The position numbers and the translations under genes were made by a program. 64,000 bases of DNA from Paracoccaceae bacterium. GTDB lineage: Bacteria; Pseudomonadota; Alphaproteobacteria; Rhodobacterales; Rhodobacteraceae. The notes below the pieces were generated by a model that worked only from the letters and a program-made list of their open reading frames with translations, did not search any database and had not been told where the DNA came from. Within the stretch, counting starts at the first letter, position 1. The number at the start of each line of letters is the position of its first letter. The DNA lies in assembly GCA_022824005.1 (NCBI GenBank), contig JAJEBG010000033.1, forward strand, positions 1-64,000, read 5' to 3'. Shown one piece after another: positions 8,648 to 17,866 of the stretch.

Positions 8648-9082
8648 TCAGTTGCGATATTGGCTGTGGCAGGATTTGCACGTGGCCGCAAGGCTAGAAA
8701 ACGCCCGTTGAAATTGTTCCGACGATTGTGCTTGCTGAACCAACTCGCCAGCCATTCTCAATTCAGCGGCCTTTTCGGCAAACCCTTTTGGATCGTCGAA
8801 AATTAGCGGTGCCGCTTGTGTCCGCCCCCCACTCTTTGTCCCGGGCGGGAAAAGGAGGGGATAGCTACTCGCCATAACAGCTAATGATTGACCTGAAAGT
8901 TGCACGATATCGGCGTTGAAATCAACGCGGCCTTGCGCCATGGGGCCGAGCCGACGCATCTCGCCACCGACAAATTTCATTATCTGTTTTCGTGCTTCAA
9001 TATAGGCGAGTGAATCTTGTGCTAGGGCACCGCTTGCCACGCCATTTGTGATCAACAATACTAGAGTCAATAGAAGTCTCAT
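8648..9082 (-). CDS. Cytochrome c' (class II, monoheme)
   Basis: Periplasmic class II cytochrome of 144 residues with a signal peptide (MRLLLTLVLLITNGVASGALA) and the heme motif CKSCH at the extreme C-terminus, as usual for cytochrome c'/c556. ATG 9082 is chosen because GGGAGGAG lies 5 bases upstream; the GTGs before it are within that spacing. It is first in a two-gene unit with the diheme cytochrome. Members bind NO or shuttle electrons; the role here is open. Confidence 0.82.
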   Translation of the reverse strand: MRLLLTLVLLITNGVASGALAQDSLAYIEARKQIMKFVGGEMRRLGPMAQGRVDFNADIVQLSGQSLAVMASSYPLLFPPGTKSGGRTQAAPLIFDDPKGFAEKAAELRMAGELVQQAQSSEQFQRAFSSLAATCKSCHSQYRN

Positions 9083-9122
9083 CACCACTCCTCCCGTTAA
9101 AAACTATCCCTATCCAAGTCCC

Positions 9123-9172
9123 TTAACGACACGAGACCATCCGTTAAGTCTCATCTCAAGACACGGTGAGAC
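9123..9172. promoter_or_regulatory. Paired inverted repeats upstream of the cytochrome genes
   Basis: Two back-to-back inverted repeats of identical architecture: TTAACG-N13-CGTTAA (9123-9147) and GTCTCA-N13-TGAGAC (9148-9172). They lie 41-90 bases upstream of the cytochrome c' ATG. The regular 25-base size suggests operator sites, but short repeats also occur by chance and no promoter was identified with confidence. Confidence 0.35.
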
Positions 9173-9651
9173 GAATCTCACAAATCTCAACAAACCGGTT
9201 TATTGATGGCTCAATGTCTTCACCATTTCTGTAGGTTTTACAAATTCTTTGCCACCTCCACCACGCCGTATTCTGCCTTACACCAAAGTCTCGATTCCGT
9301 CTCATGCTCCGCACCCCTTCAACGATGTCACATATACCCATTGGCGATCGGGACGGCGCAATTTTGTCATCACTGTACCCAATGTGCACTCAAATATTGG
9401 TGACAATCGCGGCAGGCATCGGATGTAATTTTTTCCAATTGCTCTCAGTGATACGAGAACTCCCAAGATGCAAACAATGGCGGCATGGTGGTCAGACATA
9501 CCCCTTAAACCTTTGCCGTGTTGATTTTTTAGTCGAGAACATCTCCATCAGTTCAATGATTGTCAGACCATTTTCTGAAGGTGATGGGCAGATTCAGATT
9601 TCCATAATGATGAAGCATGAGGGATGGGTACATGTATATATCGAGAAAAAT
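9173..9651. other. Non-coding gap without a convincing gene
   Basis: ORFs on both strands here (for example 9304-9828 +, 9302-9499 -) resemble no family I recognise and lack ribosome sites, and the longest runs into tesA antisense. I see no RNA gene or clear terminator. It may be decayed sequence. Confidence 0.4.
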
Positions 9652-10362
9652 CTACTCAAGCCTTCCCGCCCGGTCAATGAGTTCAAGAACCATCGGGCCT
9701 ATCGCATCCACGATCAGGCCGACACCTGCCGCGTTGGGATGGAGGCCATCATCTTGAAAATAGGTCTCACGAACAAAACGAGGGGAGCCAGTGGATTCGA
9801 GTGGCGAAAAGAATTCTTTGAAAAATAGGGTGCCGTATTCTGCCGCCAGATCAGGAAAGATCGATTCAAAACTCTCTTGATAACTTGGACCATAATTTTG
9901 GGGAGCGATCTGCCCAATGAGGAGAGTGGGAATGTTGGCCTCGGACACTTGGCGCAAAATATCCGCTAGATAACGTCGGCTTTGTTCGGGATTAAGACCC
10001 CGCAAGACATCGTTGCCACCAAGAGCAAGAATAAAGGCATCCGGCTCGGTCTCTAAAGTCCAAGCAATTCTCGCCAATCCGCCTTGAGTCGTCTCGCCAG
10101 AGACGCCCGCATTGACAATCCTCGCCTCGACCTTGTTGCTCCGAAGCCAACGGTTCAGTTGCGGAACAAAACCATCATCGGGGGGTAAGCCAAACCCATG
10201 AATGAGACTGTCGCCAAAGGCGGTAATCTTCATCTCTTTGGCAAGCGAGGGTTGAGTCAAAACGACAATTGACAGACATATTACAGCAAAAAACTTGCAG
10301 ATTCGCCTGTAATCACCATATCTATTGAATGGCCGCGTTCGATGATTTTGGAAAATATGCAT
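9652..10362 (-). CDS. tesA: SGNH-fold arylesterase / acyl-CoA thioesterase I
   Basis: Periplasmic lysophospholipase/esterase of the TesA family, 236 residues. Block I ITAFGDSLIHGFGLPPDDG contains the nucleophilic Ser, block III has LGGNDVLRGL, and the catalytic Asp/His pair is in FQDDGLHPNAAG. The N-terminus (CKFFAVICLSIVVLTQPSLA) is a signal peptide. The ORF track start (10560) is too early; ATG 10362 fits the signal peptide and has GGA 8 bases upstream. The start codon overlaps that of the divergent ybbA-like gene by two bases, the same gene order as E. coli tesA/ybbA-ybbP. Confidence 0.87.
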   Translation of the reverse strand: MHIFQNHRTRPFNRYGDYRRICKFFAVICLSIVVLTQPSLAKEMKITAFGDSLIHGFGLPPDDGFVPQLNRWLRSNKVEARIVNAGVSGETTQGGLARIAWTLETEPDAFILALGGNDVLRGLNPEQSRRYLADILRQVSEANIPTLLIGQIAPQNYGPSYQESFESIFPDLAAEYGTLFFKEFFSPLESTGSPRFVRETYFQDDGLHPNAAGVGLIVDAIGPMVLELIDRAGRLE

Positions 10363-11050
10363 GGCTGATTCCGTACTCTCGCTTGATGGCGTATCACTGA
10401 CATTAAAAGGGAATGCTGGTGATATTGAAATCCTTAAAGACATTTCATTGTCCGTTCGCAAGGGCGAAACCGTTGGTTTGACAGGGCCATCCGGCTCGGG
10501 AAAATCGTCCCTTTTAATGTTGATGGGAGGTCTCGAAAAGGCTTCGTCGGGTCGCATCAAAGCATTGGGCCATGAATTAACGCTCTTGAACGAAGATCAA
10601 CTTGCACGATTCCGTATGCGCCATGTGGGTGTCGTCTTCCAGTCATTCCATTTGATTCCCACGATGACAGCTCTCGAGAATGTCGCCACACCACTGGAAT
10701 TGGCAGGTCGAAAAGATGCCTTTGATCGCGCCCTCAGCGAATTGGAAAATGTCGGTCTTCAAGATCGAGTTGATCATTATCCATCACAATTGTCGGGAGG
10801 AGAGCAACAACGAGTCGCTCTCGCCCGGGCATCGGCCCCCTCGCCCGATCTCTTATTAGCCGATGAGCCGACGGGAAATTTGGATACGGCCAATGGGGCG
10901 GCGATCATGGAACAAATGTTCGGTCTGCGCGATCGGAAGGGCAGCACACTGGTTCTTGTTACTCATGATAGTGAGATCGCCCGACTTTGTGATACGACGT
11001 TGAGTTTGCATGACGGTCGTTTGGAAACGTTGAAAGCGACCGCGTTATGA
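10361..11050 (+). CDS. ybbA: ABC transporter ATP-binding protein, YbbA/LolD type
   Basis: ATPase of 229 residues from the MacB/LolD/FtsE class, partner of the large FtsX-like permease downstream. Walker A is GPSGSGKSS, signature LSGGEQQRVALARA, Walker B LLLADEP, with the family D-loop TGNLDTANG and switch TLVLVTHD. It overlaps the next gene by 4 bases (ATGA). The E. coli orthologue is of uncertain function; an envelope role is likely. Confidence 0.88.
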   Translation: MADSVLSLDGVSLTLKGNAGDIEILKDISLSVRKGETVGLTGPSGSGKSSLLMLMGGLEKASSGRIKALGHELTLLNEDQLARFRMRHVGVVFQSFHLIPTMTALENVATPLELAGRKDAFDRALSELENVGLQDRVDHYPSQLSGGEQQRVALARASAPSPDLLLADEPTGNLDTANGAAIMEQMFGLRDRKGSTLVLVTHDSEIARLCDTTLSLHDGRLETLKATAL

Positions 11051-13584
11051 GCCAATGGCCGGTGGCGGTCGCCTTGGCGCGGCGCGAGTTGCGCAGTGGA
11101 ATCAGAGGTTTCTGGGTTTTGCTTGCTTGTCTTGCGCTGGGTGTGGCCTCAATCGCCGCTGTCGGTACGGTGCGATCAAATATCGAAAAGGGTCTAATCG
11201 ACCAAGGGGCCAACTTGCTCGGTGGTGACGCCGAAATTGAACTCAGTTATCGGTTTGCCACCGGTGAAGAGCACCAATGGATGCAGGACAACTCGTTATC
11301 TGTCTCGGAAATCGTTGAATTCAGATCAATGGTCGTGACTGATGCCGATGCTGAAATGGGTCAGGCGCTGACGCAATTGAAAGCGGTTGATGACCGCTAT
11401 CCTTTGATTGGCGAAGTGAGACTGGATCCCCCCATCACGCTCACCCAAGCACTAGCAGAAAATGATGGTGTGTATGGCGCGGTGATGCATGGCGATCTTA
11501 TCAACCGACTCCAGATCAACATTGGCGACTCTTTTTCCTTGGGCAAAAACCTTTACCGCCTCAATGCGCGCCTCGCCTATGAGCCGGATAGTGTCAATGT
11601 CGGTTTCGCCTTGGGGCCCCGCACCCTCGTTCATGCCAATAGTCTGAAAGATTCGGGGCTATTGGGACCCGGCACTTTGTATTCGACCAAATATAAGTTG
11701 AAACTTCCTCGGGATTTGGACCTTGAGGCTTACAAAAAAGACGCGCAATCGGCGCTTGCCGATTCAGGTCTTCAATGGACGGACCGACGCAATGGCAATC
11801 CTTCAGCACAAGCCTTTGTTCAGCGAGTGGGCGCATTTCTGGTTTTGGTCGGCCTTGCTGGCATCGCGGTTGGAGGTGTAGGCGTCGCCTCAGCGGTGCG
11901 AGTATATTTGGAATCAAAAACTCAAACCATCGCCACACTCAAAACACTCGGGGCCACGCGGCGGACAATCTTTATCGCTTACCTTCTTCAAATTGGCGTG
12001 ATGATTACGCTTGGTGTGGGGATTGGCGTTATACTCGGGGCTCTGTTGCCGTGGCTGTTTGAACCCTTGCTCGCCGAACAACTGCCTATTCCGATCAAGC
12101 GATCAGTGCCCATTCTCCCCCTTTTGGAAGCGGCGCTTTATGGGACTTTGGCGGGTTTGGCCTTTTCCCTATGGTCATTGGCCAGGACAGGTGAAATCAA
12201 AGCGGCAGAACTCTACCGCATTGGTTCGAGCCGATTAAGGCGGTTTCCGCCACCGATAGCGCTGTTATCGGTGGTCATTATTGGCGGACTCTTGGTCACC
12301 GCCGCCACGCTCTTGTCAGGAGCCCCAAAAATCGCCCTGTGGGCGACAACGGGGATGGTCACAACATTGATGGCTCTTGGGCTCGCCGCGAGCGCAATCC
12401 GTCTGATATCACGCGCCCTCGCGCGAGGCCGGATTGTTCGTGGACGAACAGGATTGCGCTTGGCCATCGGGTCAATCGGTGGGCCCAATAGTGATGCCGA
12501 GTCAATCATTCTGGCCCTCGGCTTGGGTCTCACGGTCATTGCAACCATCGGGCAAATCTCCGCCAACCTCAACAAAGCGATTATAGATGATATCCCCCAA
12601 CAGGCGCCCACCTATTTCGTTATTGATATCCAAAATCACCAATTTGATCCATTTATTGAAGCCACCGCTTCATTTGCAAACCTCACTAAAGTGGACACCG
12701 CCCCCATGCTACGCGGCATCATTTCCAAAATTAACGGCGTGAACGCCATTGAGGCCGCCGGAACACATTGGACTCTTCGTGGCGACCGAGGAATTTCCTA
12801 TGCCCAAACCCCACCCCAAGACACGATCATAACTGAAGGCGAATGGTGGCCAGATCAATATTCTGAAAATCCGTTGGTGAGTTTCGCTGACGAAGAGGGG
12901 CGCGAGTTGGGACTCAAAATTGGCGATGTTTTAACGCTCAATATTTTGGGCCGTGACATTGATGCCACCATCGCCAATTTTCGTGAGGTCCAATTTGAAA
13001 CGATTGGGATCGGATTCATTATGCTTATGAATCCTTCGGCCATCGCTAGTGCGCCGCACACACATATTGCGACACTTTATACCGAGGGTGATCAAGAACA
13101 AGATATTTTCCGTGCCATCACTTCGAAATTCCCCAATGTCACGGTCATTTCGGTTAAGGAAGGGATTGAAAGATTCGCTGAAATTCTCAACGGTCTAGCC
13201 GCCGCTATAACGTATGGCTCTGGTGCTACCCTGGCCACCGGATTGATTGTCTTGATTGGCGCGGCGGCGGCTGGCGAGAGGCGTCGGGTCTATGAGTCGT
13301 CAATATTGAAGACTTTGGGCGCCTCGCGTCGCCGAATTCTCATCTCCTTGGCTCTACGTGCGACGATTTTAGGAACCGGCGCTGGAATTGTCGCCATCGC
13401 CGCCGGTGGCACCGCCGGATGGGCTGTGATGACCTTTGCCATGCAGGCAAATTATCACTTTGAGTTCCTCTCAGCCATCGCCATAGTCGTCGCCGGTGGG
13501 CTGGTGTCTCTCATTGCAGGCCTGTTATTTGCCCTCGCTCCGCTCAACGCGAGTCCATCAAGAGTTCTCAGATCGCCTGACTAA
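11047..13584 (+). CDS. ybbP: FtsX-like ABC transporter permease, YbbP family
   Basis: Large inner-membrane protein of 845 residues. It starts with a membrane span (GFWVLLACLALGVASIAAVGTV), has a long periplasmic domain, then FtsX domains around residues 260-390 and 720-840, including the typical loops SKTQTIATLKTLGATRRTI and RRVYESSILKTLGASRRRI. Central spans (about 400-510) complete the 8-10 helix YbbP layout. It forms a complex with the upstream ATPase. Synteny with tesA supports the name. Confidence 0.87.
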   Translation: MSQWPVAVALARRELRSGIRGFWVLLACLALGVASIAAVGTVRSNIEKGLIDQGANLLGGDAEIELSYRFATGEEHQWMQDNSLSVSEIVEFRSMVVTDADAEMGQALTQLKAVDDRYPLIGEVRLDPPITLTQALAENDGVYGAVMHGDLINRLQINIGDSFSLGKNLYRLNARLAYEPDSVNVGFALGPRTLVHANSLKDSGLLGPGTLYSTKYKLKLPRDLDLEAYKKDAQSALADSGLQWTDRRNGNPSAQAFVQRVGAFLVLVGLAGIAVGGVGVASAVRVYLESKTQTIATLKTLGATRRTIFIAYLLQIGVMITLGVGIGVILGALLPWLFEPLLAEQLPIPIKRSVPILPLLEAALYGTLAGLAFSLWSLARTGEIKAAELYRIGSSRLRRFPPPIALLSVVIIGGLLVTAATLLSGAPKIALWATTGMVTTLMALGLAASAIRLISRALARGRIVRGRTGLRLAIGSIGGPNSDAESIILALGLGLTVIATIGQISANLNKAIIDDIPQQAPTYFVIDIQNHQFDPFIEATASFANLTKVDTAPMLRGIISKINGVNAIEAAGTHWTLRGDRGISYAQTPPQDTIITEGEWWPDQYSENPLVSFADEEGRELGLKIGDVLTLNILGRDIDATIANFREVQFETIGIGFIMLMNPSAIASAPHTHIATLYTEGDQEQDIFRAITSKFPNVTVISVKEGIERFAEILNGLAAAITYGSGATLATGLIVLIGAAAAGERRRVYESSILKTLGASRRRILISLALRATILGTGAGIVAIAAGGTAGWAVMTFAMQANYHFEFLSAIAIVVAGGLVSLIAGLLFALAPLNASPSRVLRSPD

Positions 13585-14072
13585 TCGATTCGCTCCACAC
13601 AAAAACTCTGCTCAAATTGATGAATATCTAAATTGTTGGCTTCGCCAACATAATCCACCACGGCAAACAATCCCTGACCACTCAATGGCGTGAGCACGCC
13701 GTGCCAAACGCCACGGCGGATATTGATCCCTTGGAAAGGACGCGATTCAAAAGCCATTGGTTGGCCAGGCTGACCACCATTATCGGCGGCAACAATGACA
13801 AGAAGTGTGTCTCCCCCCATGGGCAAAAAAGCCTGCGAGCCCAAAGGATGGCGTTCCATTAAACTGAACTCATAAGGCAAAGTACGTATTTCAGCATCAA
13901 AGAGACTGATTCCGATTTGCCCCGACGTTTCAAAATTCAATCGGGCGAGGTCATGATGCCGCTGACACATTCCCTCATTGATGGTCATCGGAGACTCGCC
14001 GACTTCAATCACATCACCAAACTCCGAGAAGCCGTCGCCTGTCAGTTTTGTGCAAAAAATGGTGTGTTTCAT
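13581..14072 (-). CDS. allA: Ureidoglycolate lyase
   Basis: Cytosolic enzyme splitting ureidoglycolate into glyoxylate and urea, 163 residues. Diagnostic stretches are FSLMERHPLGSQAFLPM and NIRRGVWHGVLTPL, the conserved core of AllA. ATG 14072 lies 9 bases after the stop of the upstream aminohydrolase gene; an earlier ATG (14090) overlaps that gene but has its purine tract abutting the codon. It is last in the ureide unit, and the urea it yields would feed the urease encoded upstream. Confidence 0.88.
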   Translation of the reverse strand: MKHTIFCTKLTGDGFSEFGDVIEVGESPMTINEGMCQRHHDLARLNFETSGQIGISLFDAEIRTLPYEFSLMERHPLGSQAFLPMGGDTLLVIVAADNGGQPGQPMAFESRPFQGINIRRGVWHGVLTPLSGQGLFAVVDYVGEANNLDIHQFEQSFCVERID

Positions 14073-14080
14073 GACCGATT

Positions 14081-14920
14081 TCAACAACATCCTTCCCTAC
14101 CAGACCAGAGTTTGGCATGGCGGTTGACATCTTTGTAGAGAAGGTAGCGAAATGGAGATGGGCCGGCGGCATAGCAAGCCTGCGGGCAAAAGGCTCTGAG
14201 CCACATATAATCTCCCGCCTCAACCTCTACCCAATCCTGATTCAAACGGTAAACTCCCTTGCCTTGCAACACGTAGAGGCCATGCTCCATCACATGAGTC
14301 TCGAGGAAGTTCATCGCCGCGCCCGGCGCAAAATTAACAATATTGACATGCATATCGTGGCGAAGATCGTCTGGATCGACAAATCGGGTGGTCGACCAAC
14401 GGTCACCATATTCGGGCATGGGTGTGGGCGTGATGTCGGCTTCGTTCAGAAAAATCGCGTTTGGAGGATCCAAATCGGGGATCACCTCAAAACGTTTGCG
14501 AATCCAATGAAAAACGCAGTCCCCCTCTCCTTCGGCGCGCAAGGCCCAGCGACGGCCGGGCGGAATGAAGGCAAAGCCACCGGGTTGAAGTCGGTTTGAG
14601 ATTCCCTCCACCTCAAGGTCGCACTCACCATGAGTAACAAAAAGAACACTTTCGGCACGCGCGTCAGGCTCTGGGTCAGAACTTCCCCCACCTGCTTGAA
14701 CTTCCATAATGTAATGCGAAAAGGTTTCGGCAAATCCGCTGAGCGGTCGTGCGAGAACCCACAAACGCGTGGCCGCCCAATGAGGCAATCGACTGGCGAC
14801 AATATCGCGCATCACTTCACGGGGCATCACCATATGGAAATCGCTGCAAACTGAACGTCCACTTAGCAGTTGTTTTTCTTTCGGATGTCCTCCCGGGGGC
14901 CGGGCGTAGCTGCGAGTCAT
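14081..14920 (-). CDS. allE: (S)-ureidoglycine aminohydrolase
   Basis: Bicupin enzyme of 279 residues that releases ammonia from ureidoglycine to give ureidoglycolate. The second cupin keeps the metal-site pattern NFLETHVMEHGLYVLQGKG and the GDYMWLRAFCPQACYA ending typical of the UGHY/YlbA family. ATG overlaps the stop of the PuuE-UraD gene (ATGA), and allA follows, so the three steps are co-translated. Regulation is not visible; the unit seems to be read from upstream. Confidence 0.88.
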   Translation of the reverse strand: MTRSYARPPGGHPKEKQLLSGRSVCSDFHMVMPREVMRDIVASRLPHWAATRLWVLARPLSGFAETFSHYIMEVQAGGGSSDPEPDARAESVLFVTHGECDLEVEGISNRLQPGGFAFIPPGRRWALRAEGEGDCVFHWIRKRFEVIPDLDPPNAIFLNEADITPTPMPEYGDRWSTTRFVDPDDLRHDMHVNIVNFAPGAAMNFLETHVMEHGLYVLQGKGVYRLNQDWVEVEAGDYMWLRAFCPQACYAAGPSPFRYLLYKDVNRHAKLWSGREGCC

Positions 14921-16374
14921 TTCTCTGGCTCTTTCTCAAAAATCGCCACCAAGCGATACCACGCGATGCGCTCGACTTGTCGGCATGCTTCGTTGAATTC
15001 CTCTTCTTCATTATTGTCGACCCTGCGGCGAAATGAATCAAGGATTGTCTGGCGCGTATGGTCGCGCACCGCAATGATAAAGGGAAAATGAAAGCGTCGA
15101 CGATAGCGGTTGTTCAACGCCTCAAATTCTGATCTCTCTTCATCCGTTAAGGCATCAAGCCCGGCCGAGGCCTGCTCACTCGCTGACTCAGAGGTCAGAC
15201 GTTTGGCTTGGGCCAATTTCCCCGCGAGTTCCGGATGGGCCATCAATACATCCATTTTCTCGTCATCTGAGGCTTGACGAAAGGCTTGGCACAGCAAGCT
15301 ATGTATCCCCTCTGCACAATCATGGGCAGGTCCAAATTCAAGATCAAAACTTCGCGACGCGACCCACGGTGAATGCTCAAAGACGGCACCATACTGCTTG
15401 ATAAACATCTCTTTGGTCACCTTTGAATTCCACCATGGCAGCTGTTTTGGTGGCGGATAATGTTTTGCAAAATGACGGGCAATATCAATCCGTCGGGCAA
15501 ACCAAACGCCACTCTTTTCTTGGGCATATTTAATGAACCGTCTCACGGCCATGGCGCGGCCTGGCCGACCGGCCAATCGACAATGGAGACCAATGGACAT
15601 CATTTTTGGTGTCCCCGCTTGACCTTCTTCATACAAAAGATCGAACGAGTCTTTGAGATAATCAAAGAACTGACTTCCGGAATTAAATCCCTGAACGGTG
15701 GCAAATCTCATATCATTGACGTCAAGAGTGTAGGGAATAACCAATTGATCACGTCCATCAACCCGCACCCAATAAGGGAGATCATCGGCATAGGAGTCGG
15801 AGATATAGGCAAAGTGCCCTCTCTTGGCCGCCAACTCAAAGGTGTGCATGGAGCAGCGGCCAGTATACCATCCTTGCGGAAGCTCCCCGGTGACATCTTG
15901 ATGAAGTCGCACCGCCGCTTCCATGTATTCAGATTCCTCGGCTTTGGAAAAGTCCTTGTATTCAATCCACTTCAGCCCATGGCTCGCCATCTCCCAACCT
16001 GAATCCTGCATGGCTTTAGTTTGTGATGGCGACCGCGCCAGTGCGGTCGCTACGGCAAAAACCGTGGCGGGAACACCTCTGTCATCCAAAATACGCCGCA
16101 AACGCCAGAAGCCCGCCCGCGCCCCATACTCATAAAGGGACTCCATATTCCAATGGCGCTGGCTCGGCCAGGCATCGGCGCCCACGATCTCAGACAGGAA
16201 CGCTTCCGATGCTTCATCGCCGTGCAGGAGACATCTCTCACCGCCCTCTTCGTAATTGACCACAATCTGCACGGCCAGACAGGCTTCATTCGGCCAAACG
16301 ATCTTGGGAGGCGTGGAGCCATATCCTCGCATGTCGCGTGGATACCAGTTTTTCTCTGTCATGTTTCTGTCCAT
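14917..16374 (-). CDS. Bifunctional PuuE allantoinase / OHCU decarboxylase (UraD) fusion
   Basis: Fusion protein of 485 residues. Residues about 1-310 are a cofactor-free PuuE-type allantoinase of the polysaccharide-deacetylase fold (YEEGGERCLLHGDEASEAF, MASHGLKWIEYKD, MMSIGLHCRLAGRPGR). Residues about 320-485 are a 2-oxo-4-hydroxy-4-carboxy-5-ureidoimidazoline decarboxylase (FEHSPWVA, then LNNRYRRRFHFPFIIAVRDH). It would convert OHCU to S-allantoin and then open the ring to allantoate, two consecutive steps of urate breakdown. Fusions of these domains are known. Urate oxidase and 5-hydroxyisourate hydrolase are not in the window. A second ATG lies four codons in (16362). Confidence 0.88.
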   Translation of the reverse strand: MDRNMTEKNWYPRDMRGYGSTPPKIVWPNEACLAVQIVVNYEEGGERCLLHGDEASEAFLSEIVGADAWPSQRHWNMESLYEYGARAGFWRLRRILDDRGVPATVFAVATALARSPSQTKAMQDSGWEMASHGLKWIEYKDFSKAEESEYMEAAVRLHQDVTGELPQGWYTGRCSMHTFELAAKRGHFAYISDSYADDLPYWVRVDGRDQLVIPYTLDVNDMRFATVQGFNSGSQFFDYLKDSFDLLYEEGQAGTPKMMSIGLHCRLAGRPGRAMAVRRFIKYAQEKSGVWFARRIDIARHFAKHYPPPKQLPWWNSKVTKEMFIKQYGAVFEHSPWVASRSFDLEFGPAHDCAEGIHSLLCQAFRQASDDEKMDVLMAHPELAGKLAQAKRLTSESASEQASAGLDALTDEERSEFEALNNRYRRRFHFPFIIAVRDHTRQTILDSFRRRVDNNEEEEFNEACRQVERIAWYRLVAIFEKEPEK

Positions 16375-16499
16375 CCGTATCTTGCCATCTTCGAGTCCGA
16401 CAAAGATCGCTCAATTGTCAAGGCCTTGGCCGCAAAGATCTTTCGCTTGCGCGAGATGACTCTGGGTTCTCGATCGCCCGCTGGTCGGTTGACCACGAC

Positions 16500-17132
16500 T
16501 CATTCAACTTTGGAAGAGGCGAGACCGCCTTTGAGTTGAATAAATTCTGCCACCTCTCGAACGCCCTCTCCAGCACGCAGATTGGTGAACAGAAACGGCC
16601 TCTCGCCACGCATCATTACCGAATCCCGTTCCATAACGGCAAGACTAGCCCCCACATGGGGGGCGAGATCAATCTTGTTGATCACCAAAAGATCCGACCG
16701 GGTAATGCCCGGGCCCCCTTTACGAGGAATTTTGTCGCCAGCAGAGACATCAATCACATAAATCGTTAAATCGGCCAATTCGGGGCTGAATGTGGCGGCT
16801 AAATTATCCCCCCCTGACTCGATAATGATGAGGTCAAGAGCAGGAAAGAGGTTTTGCATTTGGCGAATCGCCGCAAGATTGGCCGAGGCATCTTCTCGGA
16901 TCGCTGTGTGTGGGCAACCGCCGGTCTCAACCCCAGCGATTCGCTGACTCTCCAAAGCGTGAGAGCGGGTTAAGAATTGGGCGTCTTCCTTGGTATAAAT
17001 GTCATTGGTAATGACCGCGATCTCAAACTCTTCGCGGAAAGTCTTGCATAGTCTGTCCAGTAAAGCCGTCTTGCCGCTCCCCACAGGGCCGCCGACCCCG
17101 ACTCGCAAAGGGCCGTTATAGTCTTCATTCAT
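16500..17132 (-). CDS. ureG: Urease accessory GTPase
   Basis: SIMIBI-class GTPase of 210 residues that drives nickel insertion into urease. P-loop [14 protein letters not shown], the nickel/zinc-binding CPH motif in [18 protein letters not shown] and the guanine motif [12 protein letters not shown] are present. There is no His-rich N-terminal tail. The ATG overlaps the ureF stop by 4 bases. It is last of the ure genes; 125 bases separate it from the PuuE-UraD gene. Confidence 0.95.
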   Translation of the reverse strand: MNEDYNGPLRVGVGGPVGSGKTALLDRLCKTFREEFEIAVITNDIYTKEDAQFLTRSHALESQRIAGVETGGCPHTAIREDASANLAAIRQMQNLFPALDLIIIESGGDNLAATFSPELADLTIYVIDVSAGDKIPRKGGPGITRSDLLVINKIDLAPHVGASLAVMERDSVMMRGERPFLFTNLRAGEGVREVAEFIQLKGGLASSKVE

Positions 17133-17866
17133 GAGCGAAATAGCCTCGTATATTGAGTTTCGTGATGCATCGAGTCGATATCGATAAGAGGTGCAGAGGA
17201 GCCGATCTCATCAAGCGTGAGGGTTTGAGCTTGTCGACAGGCCCGAGAAGTGATCTCGGAAAATGACGCCAAGACTTGCAAGCCTTGTGTTTGACCCAAC
17301 GGAATGAGACGAACCCCCGCCGAGACCAGCGATGTGGCGAGGGAATGGTACCAACTGGTCAATGATGCGTTGAGAGGAATCCTTTGCAGGGCGCAGGCAA
17401 TGGCGACAGCGACAGGATAGGTCTGAATCTGGTCAAAGAAATCCACTTGCTCTGACCCCATCTGTTGCACCGCTTTTATAAAAGCCTCGCCCTGTGTGCG
17501 GCTCTCAAGAGCCAATTCCTCTGTCGGCAATAGGGCATTGGATAGATCATCAATATCCCCGAGTCGAACGCGCGCTCCCTCAATCGTCGCTTTGTAAGCT
17601 TCACAAAAGATCACTCCTTCAGAACGTCCACTGCCGTGCATCAGAACCGTCTCCAACCAAGATTTGAGGTGAGAAGAGTCAGTGACCGCTCCCTTCTCGA
17701 CGGCCATTTCCAACCCGTGCGAATAAGCAAATGACCCCACGGGAAAAGATGGAGAAAACCACATCAATAGCATCTGCAACTGATCTTGGCTCAACTCGTC
17801 TCTCCCACCTTGAACCTCAACCGAGCCATCACGAATTGACGATAGCATCAGGTCATCTTTCTTCAT
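17129..17866 (-). CDS. ureF: Urease accessory protein
   Basis: All-helical accessory factor that joins UreD and UreG on apo-urease. Family marks are [25 protein letters not shown] and [20 protein letters not shown]. The ORF track start (ATG 17866) overlaps ureE by 14 bases; ATG 17848, with AAGAAAGA upstream and just after the ureE stop, is an alternative. The protein is about 245 or 239 residues, normal for UreF. Confidence 0.93.
   Translation of the reverse strand: MKKDDLMLSSIRDGSVEVQGGRDELSQDQLQMLLMWFSPSFPVGSFAYSHGLEMAVEKGAVTDSSHLKSWLETVLMHGSGRSEGVIFCEAYKATIEGARVRLGDIDDLSNALLPTEELALESRTQGEAFIKAVQQMGSEQVDFFDQIQTYPVAVAIACALQRIPLNASLTSWYHSLATSLVSAGVRLIPLGQTQGLQVLASFSEITSRACRQAQTLTLDEIGSSAPLIDIDSMHHETQYTRLFRS

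Noticed and set aside
9304-9828. 174-residue + strand ORF in the cytochrome-tesA gap
   Set aside because: Its C-terminal third is antisense to tesA, it has no ribosome site and its translation resembles no known protein.
12213-12611. 132-residue minus-strand ORF inside ybbP
   Set aside because: Wholly antisense to a well-supported coding frame; a typical shadow ORF of Arg/Pro/Ala-rich composition.
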